A stretch of DNA of 64,000 nt from Gonium pectorale (lineage: Eukaryota > Chlorophyta > Chlorophyceae > Chlamydomonadales > Volvocaceae), in assembly GCA_001584585.1 (NCBI GenBank), contig LSYV01000023.1, positions 566,939 to 630,938 of the forward strand. Direction: 5' to 3'. Shown here piece after piece: positions 54,747-64,000 of this stretch. Under the pieces are notes generated by a model. That model was not told the origin of the DNA, ran no database searches, and saw only the letters and a program-made list of their open reading frames with translations. The position numbers were made by a program, and so were the translations under genes. Positions within the stretch are counted from its first letter, which is position 1. Each line of letters starts with the position of its first letter.

Positions 54747-57700
54747 TCAGCGCCAGGCGATATCCCCATACGCGAAGGCAAGGCACACGGTGGTGTTGCT
54801 GCGCCCCAGCGGCGCATAGGTGGGTGGAGCGGTGACCTCGGCCATGCAGCCCTTCCGTCCCGCGCCAAGCCCCCCAGCCGCGAAGAAGGCGTCCACCCAG
54901 GCCTGCACGCGTACGTAAAAGGCAGCACCGCCATCGGCGAGGTGGGTTGCGGATTTGACGACCACTGATTACTGGGCGATGCGCCACGGTGGGCAAACTC
55001 GCACGTGTAGACGTGTGAAAGATGGCCAAGGAACAAACCCCTGGTATACCCGCCCAGACGCGTTGAACCCGTTAGGCCGATTGAATCCGCTCCCGCACGC
55101 AGCCGAAGCCGCGCGGCACGCACCTTGTAGTGCTGTACGATGAGTAAGAAGTCCACCACGTTGCGCGGGGTGTCCACGGGGGGCTCCCACAGCAGGGCAG
55201 CCCCGTGGCCGCCATGCCGCGACAGGTCTTGCTTCACGGCGCGCTGGCCGGCCTCCAGCAGGGACAGGATGCGCTGCAGGGCGGGGCAGGTCGAGGCCAT
55301 GAGCGGTTGGCAGGCGTGCAAGGTCTGGGCACACCGAACTGGGCAACCAAAAAACAGCCGACCGGAGTGTTAGTTGGCGCAACTTCTGCGACGCGTCTGG
55401 CGGATATGGCAAGGCCCAGCGTACACAACGCAAACCGGTGACACCGGCGCGGCAGCGGAGGTTGGCCTCGGCTCCGTTGCGGCGACGGAGTGCCGCAATG
55501 CAAAGGTTGCAAACTAGAGCCGTCACGAGCATGGGCGGCGTGCTCGCTGACGCGTCGCGCCCGTGTGGCCCGGGTGCTGGGCTGTGCCCCACCTTGCCGA
55601 GCTCCTTGGGCACCGCCGGCCGTGCCCCAGCGCCACCGCCGGGCCGCCGCCGCGCCTCCGGCCCGCCTTCCGTACTCAAGTACGGCAACAGAAAGTCCAG
55701 GTGGCAGCTGCCCTTGACGTCGTAGCACCAGTTCATGGTGTGCATGTGATGCACGGTGCCGCACACAGCGGCGCCGGCGCCGCCACCGCCCGCCCCGCCG
55801 ACGCCGCGACCAGCGGCGTCGTTGTGGCCGCCGCCAGCGGTGGCGGCGGCGGTGGCGGCGCGGGTGGATGCGCCGGGCCGCTTCGAGCAGGCCCGCGCCA
55901 TTTTGTGGAACTCCTCCGGCGGGTAGTAGTCAGGCAGGTTGGACCAGCTGATGCTGTCGGGACGCAGGGCCGAGATGGCGGCCGCGGCGGCCGAGTCGCC
56001 AGGCTGCACGCAGCGGAGGGCCACCTGCGCGGGCAGCGGACCGGGAGAAGGGCCCAGGTACGCGGTGCTCCGACCTCTGTTGTTAGGAGGGACAGCAGCT
56101 CCAAGGTGTCGCACAACATTAGCGACAGTAACTCCACAGAATCCATGGGAGACAAGGCTGACCGAGCTGCATGGGACCCGCTCCCGCCGGGGGCAAAGGC
56201 GTCGCTGCGTTGGACCTTGTGGGTTACCAACGACACGCAACACTCGCATCCCTTGCATCGCTGGCCCATGCGTGCCTCCCGGTGGTGGTGGCCTTCGGTT
56301 TTCCAACATTCAAGGAGTGGGGTTGCTCAGCGCGACCCATTGGGCGGGCCTCCCCACCTGCACCTCCACGCGGCCGCTGGCGACCAGGGCTGCCATCCGC
56401 TGAACGCGCCGCCGCAGGATGCCCACGCCTGCGGACACGATGTCCACCTGCTGACTGCTCTCACTGCCACCGGCGCTGCCGGCGGAGCCCATGCTGCCGC
56501 GGCGCGAGGCGCCAGGGCGGGAGTCCCCGGCCTCGTTCCCACTGGCCAAGCGGGCGGCGAAGAGCTCGTCCTGGGGCAGGGTCTGCGGGCGGCGGCAGGC
56601 GGGCGCGCATCACGTTTGGCTGGACATCACATGTGTCCGAGGGCTAGCGTTACCCCACACGGGGGGGTGAAGTAGGGCACGGCCAGTTGGCGGTCCCCGC
56701 CTGTGCCTCGGGAGAGGTGGGGCCCGCTTGGCTCACCTCGAGGAAGCTCTCGTCCAGGGCGTGTTTGGGGCCTCCCTTGGGGCTGGCGAACATGACCACG
56801 CTGCCCACCAGCTCCCCGGCGGGGCCCAGTCCCGGCAGCTGGCCCGTGATGAGGTACTCGATCAGAGCCATCCGGTCGCACTGCGGACACGCGATCGCAC
56901 ACCCGGGCGCACGTATGCCCACAGAAAGTACGAGTGTTTCCAGGGAGGGGAATAAAGGTATTAAGCCGAAACAGGGAAGCAGCTATGGGCATCGAGGCAT
57001 GCCGTCCCCATTGCCAACACAGGGACGTACGCATGGGTTTTGGGGTTGGTGCGGAGGAGGGGGGCCGGGGAAGTAACGGTAGATATTCTAAACAGGGAAG
57101 CAGTATTGGACATGCCGTTTGCATTACCATCACAGGGACGACAATCACGTGCTGGCCCGATATCCGCAAGTTTGTTGCCTAAATGCAAGAGGTGGTATGA
57201 GACGGGCGGCGCCTGACCAAGCCGAGCGGACAAACGCATGACTGACGTAAGGCAGCAGACGTACACCTACATGCGCGTTCACTTTAACATCTATGTACAT
57301 CTATGCAGAGTTGCAGACCGTTGTCTCAGCCTCCACCCCTACCGCGCTGACCTTTTGCTTCAGGAGCCCCACGTCGCAGAGCGTTCGGGCCCTGTCCGCC
57401 AGCCAGCGCCGCCGGCTCTCCGCCAAGCTCACGTCCTTGAGCTGCCAGTGCCGCAGATAGGCTGCCACCTCGGGCGTGAGGGACGGACCCGCCTCCCGCA
57501 GCAGCGCCGTCAGCGCGGCACGAAAGGCGGCGGCTGCAGCGCGTGTCCACACGGACGAGTACCACACCTGCGGGGGCGCGTTGTCCATGCATTGCCGCCA
57601 GTCCCATTTCTTTCCGTGACGTTTATTGTCACGGGTCCCGGGCAGGCCGGTTACGTCTCCCTCTTTCTGTGCGGATTTCTCGTTTGTTACAGGTCCCTAA

Positions 57701-60700
57701 ACTACCGTGCCGGTGACCCGCCGGACGCAAGTGTGCCACTTAGCCCAGGCACGCATGGCCTCGGCAGCGGACGTTCCCTCCTCGCCCCACACGGCGCGAC
57801 GCACCTGAAGCACGTGCTCGGTGGCCGCCTGTCCATCGTCGCGCATCATGCGCTCCAGAACCAAGGTCTTGGCCACGCAGCACGGCGACGCCTCGAAGCC
57901 CATCCAGCGCATCAGCAGCGGGCCTGCGGCCCCGGGGCCATCGCCCGCCGCGGCCTCTACGTGCGCGTCCCACTCCGGCCGGTTGACCGCCGCCGCCAGC
58001 GTTCCGAGATCCACGAACCCGACCGCCACGTGGACCCACGGGTCGGCGGGCCCCGCCCCCTCAGCCGGGGCCGGTGGCGGCATGGGCAGCGCGGGCGTGG
58101 CGGTGTTGGAGAAGCTGTGAACGATGGTGGGGTTGTAGCCGGCGCCGTGGAAGGCGCGGAAGGAGACCGCTCCGTCCGGGGTGCTGTCGCTGGCCAGCCA
58201 CTGCATGCGCTGTGCCCCGGACACATCCAAGGAGCCAACTCTGCATGTACGGCATATACGGCACACACCTCGGGACTGGCGCGGGTGCAGGCGGGTTGAA
58301 GGTGAACACGGCCTAGCCAGCTTCTTCTTGAAGCGTGGATAAGGCAGCCCCATGGGCCACGTCCCCATCATGTTAACGTCTGCAGAGGCAGGGTCTATTC
58401 GCTCGTCGCGGCTTTCCGTTCTGTTTCCGCAAGAACGTAACTCCGCGCCCAGCCCGTGAGTGGCGCACAATCCGCGCTCGTTGCCCCAGGGCTCGGTCGC
58501 TTCCTCTTTCGTGTCATTTCCCGGTATCCAACATGAAGTGCCCAGGATCCCAGCCAGATCCACAAGATCCCAGGATCCCCCAGCTGGCCTCACCGCCTCA
58601 AGAGCACCTCAACCGGGTCGCAGCCATCCAGCATGGACATGGACAGGAGGTGTCGCGCCATGCCCACGCATAGCTCGTACGAGTCCCACAGACGCCGGCC
58701 GCACTGCTCCACGTCGCATAGAGGCGGCCACCTGGGGCGCGGACACATACCAGGCAGGGCGTGTGTTATACATTTGGGACACGCGCTAGGGGCTGGGCGC
58801 ATGTGAGGCGGTGCTCCATACAGATACGCGCACGGGCTGCATGGGGCATCATGAAAAGGTGAAAAGGAGGACAGCGTTTGCCGACTGGACCTCGTCGGAG
58901 GCCCTTTCCGCTCTTGACGCATGAGTCATATGAGCAGCTGTACCCGTACGGGGCAGCGACAGACAACGGCCCACCGTCAATCCCCTCCCCGCCCTCCGCA
59001 CGCGCGCCTGTCGCTGCTGCTGCTGCTGCTGCTGCTGTTGCTAACCAGTACCCATAAAGCATGCCCCGTCTCCATGCGCGCTCAGGACGCGCAGTTTCAC
59101 CTTAGGCCTGCCCCGCAGCCACGCACCTGCCGGCCTTGCTGAACTCTTGGTGGAAGGGCGGCACGCGCTCGTCGCTCTGCATCGCCGCCCACATGAGCGG
59201 CTCCTCGGTCTTGAGCGACGGCCGCAGCTTCAGCATCTGCGTCATCATGTTGAGCATCGCCGTGCTCTCGACCGCCGCGACGGGGCCCTTCAGGCCCTCC
59301 AGCTCGCGCTCCGACACGTGCCGAAAGCTGTCGCCGCCGCGGCCACCGCCGCTGCTCTCTGTGTTGCCGCCGCGCCCCGCAGAACCGGGAGGGCGGCCGG
59401 CAGCTGCCTTGCCCGCTGCCTTGCCCGCCACGCGCTCCGCGGTCACAATGCGCTCCTGCAGCGCCCGCAGTGCGTCAGCCCCCTCGCCGTCCGTTCCCAC
59501 CGACGCGAGCCCGATCGCGACCGCGACGGCCCCCTCACGAGTCCAGCCCAGCGCCAGCGCTGCCTGAGCGCGGCGGTGGTGTGCCNNNNNNNNNNNNNNN
59601 NNNNNNNNNNNNNNNNNNNNNNNNNNNNNNNNNNNNNNNNNNNNNNNNNNNNNNNNNNNNNNNNNNNNNNNNNNNNNNNNNNNNNNNNNNNNNNNNNNNN
59701 NNNNNNNNNNNNNNNNNNNNNNNNNNNNNNNNNNNNNNNNNNNNNNNNNNNNNNNNNNNNNNNNNNNNNNNNNNNNNNNNNNNNNNNNNNNNNNNNNNNN
59801 NNNNNNNNNNNNNNNNNNNNNNNNNNNNNNNNNNNNNNNNNNNNNNNNNNNNNNNNNNNNNNNNNNNNNNNNNNNNNNNNNNNNNNNNNNNNNNNNNNNN
59901 NNNNNNNNNNNNNNNNNNNNNNNNNNNNNNNNNNNNNNNNNNNNNNNNNNNNNNNNNNNNNNNNNNNNNNNNNNNNNNNNNNNNNNNNNNNNNNNNNNNN
60001 NNNNNNNNNNNNNNNNNNNNNNNNNNNNNNNNNNNNNNNNNNNNNNNNNNNNNNNNNNNNNNNNNNNNNNNNNNNNNNNNNNNNNNNNNNNNNNNNNNNN
60101 NNNNNNNNNNNNNNNNNNNNNNNNNNNNNNNNNNNNNNNNNNNNNNNNNNNNNNNNNNNNNNNNNNNNNNNNNNNNNNNNNNNNNNNNNNNNNNNNNNNN
60201 NNNNNNNNNNNNNNNNNNNNNNNNNNNNNNNNNNNNNNNNNNNNNNNNNNNNNNNNNNNNNNNNNNNNNNNNNNNNNNNNNNNNNNNNNNNNNNNNNNNN
60301 NNNNNNNNNNNNNNNNNNNNNNNNNNNNNNNNNNNNNNNNNNNNNNNNNNNNNNNNNNNNNNNNNNNNNNNNNNNNNNNNNNNNNNNNNNNNNNNNNNNN
60401 NNNNNNNNNNNNNNNNNNNNNNNNNNNNNNNNNNNNNNNNNNNNNNNNNNNNNNNNNNNNNNNNNNNNNNNNNNNNNNNNNNNNNNNNNNNNNNNNNNNN
60501 NNNNNNNNNNNNNNNNNNNNNNNNNNNNNNNNNNNCCAGCGCTGCCTGAGCGCGGCGGTGGTGTGCCTTGACGTTGCCCGGCTGCAGCACAGCCGCCGCC
60601 GTCGCGGCTGCCAGCGCCTCCCGCGGCTGCGCCCGCTGCAGGCCGCAGGCGGCAAGGTTGGCCAGCAGTGTGGCGGCGGGCAGAGCGGATACCAGCGTCG

Positions 60701-62746
60701 CGCAGGCCTGTCGGTAGCGCTCCAACGCCTCGTCCCAGTTCCCCTTCCCGAACGCCACGTTGCCGGCCTCCTTGGCGGCAGTCGCCGCCGCCACCGCCGC
60801 TGCCGCCGACGCAGACGTGTCGGCGTCCCCAGCGGCCGATGCGACGGCGGCCACGGCGGCGCCGTCCAGGGCATGTGCGGACGCCAGCAGCCGCAGCGCC
60901 TCGTCGCGCCCCGCCGCGGCCTCCTTGGGTGTGGGCGGGTCGGCGGCTCCCGGCAGCGCCCCCAGCTCCGCCGTCATACGCCGCCACTCGTCGCTGGTGG
61001 GGCCGCCGCCGGGCATGCACTCAAAGGACGCGTTCAGCGCGACGCGGGCCGCCAGCGGCGCACCCAGCTTGGCGAGCGCCGCCGCACACCTGCGGGTTGC
61101 GTTGGTCATAGTCTTTCGGCTGGCTGGCTGGCTGGCTGGCTTGCTTGCAACCCACAATCTTGGTGCTGTGCGCGTGGTGTTGCGATGGAAGGGAACCAGG
61201 CAAAGGGTGCCAGGTAACCAGGCAACAGGCCATGGCGAGGGACATCAAGGGCCTAAAGGAAGTCCTAAGCTGGTTCCAGGCCGGTGGTGCTGCCCCCCGT
61301 ACCTGTAGTGAGCCTTGCTTGACTCGGGCCGGATCGACACGGCGGCGGAGGCGGCCAGCAGCGAGCGCGCCGAGTCGCCGCGGCGGTGGTGCGCGATGGC
61401 CGCGTTGAGCAGCACCGCCACCAGCAGCTCGCTGCCGCCGCCGCCGGCGTCCGGTATGCGTCCCAGCGCGCGGCGGTAGCAGTCGGCCGCCTGCTCGTAC
61501 TGCGCGGCGGTGAAGTGCTGCCGGCCCTGCGCCTGCAGCGCGGCGGCGTCGCTGTGCTGCAGGGAGTCCAGCTTGATGGCCTGAGGGTGTGCGGAGGTCG
61601 GTTTGGGACTTTTGTGAAGAGTGCGGATACCGGTAGGTACGGCATGGTGGGCGATGCTACCGAGTGAAGCGGCTGGCTGGCTGGTTGTGCGGCACACGGT
61701 ATTGCATAGGGTCACCCCAGAGAGAATTCTGGGCCGCATCGGGGGCTACGGTGGTGGTCGCCGCCGAACTAACATGCAGGGACATCACCACTTCGACTGC
61801 CTATGGAGCTGGGTCCTACAACGACGCCATCACATTCGCGCTTACGCTCGTCGTATGCGTATTTCTGTTCAACACACAGGGTTCTCTGCGCCCTGCAAGG
61901 AAGGGGGCGCCTGTGGCAACCGCGCACCTCCCGGGGGTTGTCCACCCGCACGCCCAGCCGCCCGTCGGACATGGTCTTGAGAAACGGCTCGATGATGGCC
62001 ACCGCCTGCCCACGCGGGAACTCCCGCGCCGCCACGCGCATGCCGGGCAGGCCCGCGCAGTTGGGCGGCAGGCAGTTGTACAGCGCGACCTGCGAACAGG
62101 CACCGTGGCGGCAGGAATAGATTAGCCTACAGCTTCTTCGCTCAAAGTTGTTGCCACAGCGTGCAGTGCCACGTTCCTTTTGCGGCAACGGTCGATCGCC
62201 CCATGGATTCCTTCGACTCGCCCACAACCCTACATTTGGCCCTAGGCCTTTGAAGAGCTTGCCTCTTTCCAGCCACGCCAACCTTGATGTTCGATAATCG
62301 CATCTTCCATTGCTGGCGTGCGTGCAGCACCCACTCACCATCACAACGTCGCCGTGCTCGTCCTCGAGCAGGCTCATCATGCCGGTCATGACGACGGGCA
62401 GGACGATCAGCTTGCCGCGCAGTACCCGGCCGCGGTGCGTGACGCCCGGGCGCAGCTCGGCGATGCCGATCGGCGTGCATCGCTCCAGAGGCGTCGGCGT
62501 GGGGAAGTCCGCGGCGGGCTTGACATTTGCGGAGCAGCTGGTGGCAAAGATCGAGCCCGAGCCCGTGCCGTATATATTGCTGCAGACATTGTGATACACC
62601 TCCTCATGCTCGGCGACCAGGCGGGCCTTCCTGTCCGCCCGCTCCGATGGGGAGGCGGACGATGCCATCGGCGGCGAAGTCCACTGACCCGGACCGCCGC
62701 GGTTCAAATTACCCCTGAGAAAATTGATGGCCGCCATGGGGTCCAT
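54747..62746 (-). CDS. Large TPR protein, interrupted by an assembly gap, function unknown
   Basis: Exons on the minus strand: 62746-62339, 62089-61928, 61580-61303, 61089-59127 (contains the N gap), 58731-58594, 58240-57805, 57567-57343, 56880-56737, 56582-56358, 56024-55593, 55273-55120, 54964-54747. With the gap merged over its 32 bp overlap, all phases agree and the product is about 1266 aa. The N-terminal part (RGRVLRGKLIVLPVVMTGMM, SLLEDEHGDVVM, LYNCLPP, FPRGQAVAIIEPFLKTMSDG, GVRVDNPRE) resembles the segment before the TPRs of plant TPR-SET proteins. TPR units follow: LQAQGRQHFTAAQYEQAADC and AKEAGNVAFGKGNWDEALER. The C-terminal 700 residues (QCGRRLWDSYELCVGMARHL, AGYNPTIVHSFSNT, HTMNWCYDVKGSCHLDFLLP, PPVDTPRNVVDFLL) belong to no family I can name; no SET core is seen. 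The last junction (55120/54964) uses a weak donor and is tentative. Confidence 0.75.
59554..59585. repeat. 32 bp overlap sequence, left of the gap
   Basis: The last 32 bases before the run of N are identical, in the same orientation, to the first 32 bases after it (60536-60567). Both encode the same TPR residues (HHRRAQAAL). Confidence 0.95.
59586..60535. other. Assembly gap (950 N)
   Basis: An unbroken run of N inside exon 4 of the TPR gene. Its nominal length is not compatible with the reading frame, while collapsing the flanking 32 bp duplication is. Confidence 0.99.
60536..60567. repeat. 32 bp overlap sequence, right of the gap
   Basis: Exact copy of 59554-59585; see the finding on the gap. 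Confidence 0.95.
61121..61144. repeat. (GGCT)n microsatellite in a TPR-gene intron
   Basis: Tandem GGCT units just upstream (minus-strand sense) of exon 4. A shorter GGCTGGCTGGCT run recurs near 61672 in the neighbouring intron. Confidence 0.8.
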
Positions 62747-64000
62747 GTTGCTGTTGAGCGGGGCTGTTCCCCGACAGACGAGGGCGCGATGGGTACCAGG
62801 GTCGCGGACGCAGCCCTTTGGGCTCGACGCAGCGATCGACCGCGGCTTTCACACAACCCTATTGACCAGCTTAGACGGCCTGAAAGGGGCTCATGCGCGT
62901 CGTGCACTGCACAACGCGTCTCGAGTCGCCCGTGCCCGTGCCCCTGCAGGTCGTCCAAGCTGAGGCCGGGGTCAATACTTATTCCAGGGACAACATTATT
63001 AGTTGATGTTGTCCTGCACCGAGATAATGGCCTGACCCGTGAAGTGGATCCCATCGGGACCCGTGACGACGGTTTATTGCGTGCCACGGCTGCACGCCTC
63101 GCTTGTCTATCTTGGGACAGTATGTTATATTCAGGTCAAAACTGTACACAACGCGATGAAAATGGACTTGTACAAGCATGGACCAGTCCTAACTGACGAG
63201 TAGGATGCATCCCCCCATATGGGGGCGGCGGGTGCTGCGGAAGGCCCATCCCATGATGCATGAGTACCTACGAAGACTGTGCTGCCTCTTCGGTTTTGGT
63301 CCCTCGCGTGGGGAAAGGGATGGGAGCCTGTTTTACATATACAGCTATGGTCAGCTTACGTCCCGGCCATGACAGTGTCAGGGTGGTGAGTCCTATACCG
63401 GGGCATTCTCTTGCCTGTCACATGAAAGGGACGGGCAGATGGCTCCTACCCCGTCTTGCATGCTGTACGGGATGTACACATATTGTACGGGTGGTATGCT
63501 GTACGAAGTGTACACATACTTTCGTCGGGCGATAAACGGTCATTAGGCAGCTTTGCTGCTTTCAATAGCCGAGCACACGTTGACCCTGTACCCCAAGTTA
63601 GTTGACCTGCACACCAGTTCCGGACTCCCAGAGCACTGTTTGCTCACTGTTCACTCTCATTTTGTGTCTATAGAATTGAAAGACGAAATCCCCAACAAGC
63701 GTGCAGGGACCAGGAATGGCTTCGTTCTGGCCTGACTGGAATGCTGACTCGTAATCATACTGAATAGCGTTGTCAGCATCGCCGCTGGTTTTGCGAGCCC
63801 CGGTGAGCGATTTCGCGATCCCGCTGTGCTGCACTGAAACTACTAGCTTTGGCCTTTGGGCTCACTGTGCTGCACCTGTTACGGCTGACACAGGGGCATT
63901 TCGAGGCTCGCGCTCAGGCGGCGCATCAGCCGCTTGCCGAAACAGCTGAGGCCATAGCAATCAGCTATTCACACCTATCGCCACCTGTGGAGCTCGCCTA
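62747..64000. other. Upstream flank of the TPR gene, no gene recognised
   Basis: About 1.25 kb with no coding signature on either strand. The part near 62747 is presumed promoter of the TPR gene. A two-copy imperfect tandem repeat is listed separately. Confidence 0.4.
63460..63518. repeat. Two-copy imperfect tandem repeat, 36 bp period
   Basis: The units at 63460-63482 and 63496-63518 differ at two or three bases and share the palindrome-like core TGTACACATA, with another TGTACGG between them. No function can be assigned. Confidence 0.65.

Overview
This window is nuclear DNA of a chlorophycean green alga, most likely a volvocine (Chlamydomonas/Volvox lineage). It is GC-rich, its genes are split by many short introns with GTGAGT/GTGCGT/GTGGG-type donors, candidate TGTAA poly(A) signals lie downstream of several genes, and low-complexity Gln/Ala/Gly/Pro insertions are common. 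Gene content also fits: a LOV histidine kinase, a selenocysteine MsrA, plastid-targeted proteins, a plant-type ARID protein and plant-type TPR and ACT proteins. Genes were reconstructed by joining exons whose splice sites and reading phases agree. Thirteen genes can be supported, seven of them with every internal junction in phase.

Layout. 1-3560 (-): complete methionine aminopeptidase 2, head to head with a plastid-type class I O-methyltransferase (3964-6513, +). 8771-14966 (-): a 9-exon, about 1627-residue Gln-rich protein with four B3-like modules, not recognised as a known family. 15-19 kb: gene-poor, holding a 576/605 bp direct repeat. 19300-19560 (+): a small one-exon complex I-like subunit. 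20779-29884 (-): a hybrid photoreceptor kinase, PAS-PAS-LOV-HisKA-HATPase-pseudoreceiver-receiver. 30858-32627 (-): an LSm11-like Sm protein, divergent from a two-ACT-domain regulator (33625-36814, +). 38108-42562 (+): an ARID protein with an HMGB9-like C-terminal domain, convergent with a proteasome assembly chaperone 3 homologue (43817-44897, -). 45737-48889 (-): a secreted Cys/Gly-rich orphan, divergent (224 bp) from the selenoprotein MsrA (49114-51090, +). 52322-53741 (-): a small plastid membrane protein. 54747-62746 (-): a large TPR protein interrupted by an assembly gap.

How they relate. The genes are independent eukaryotic transcription units with no operons; three divergent and one convergent pair may share regulatory DNA. 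The most notable items are the four-module B3-like protein, the LOV hybrid kinase, the UGA-encoded selenocysteine in MsrA with a candidate SECIS hairpin in its 3' UTR, and evidence that the 950-N gap is an unmerged 32 bp contig overlap.
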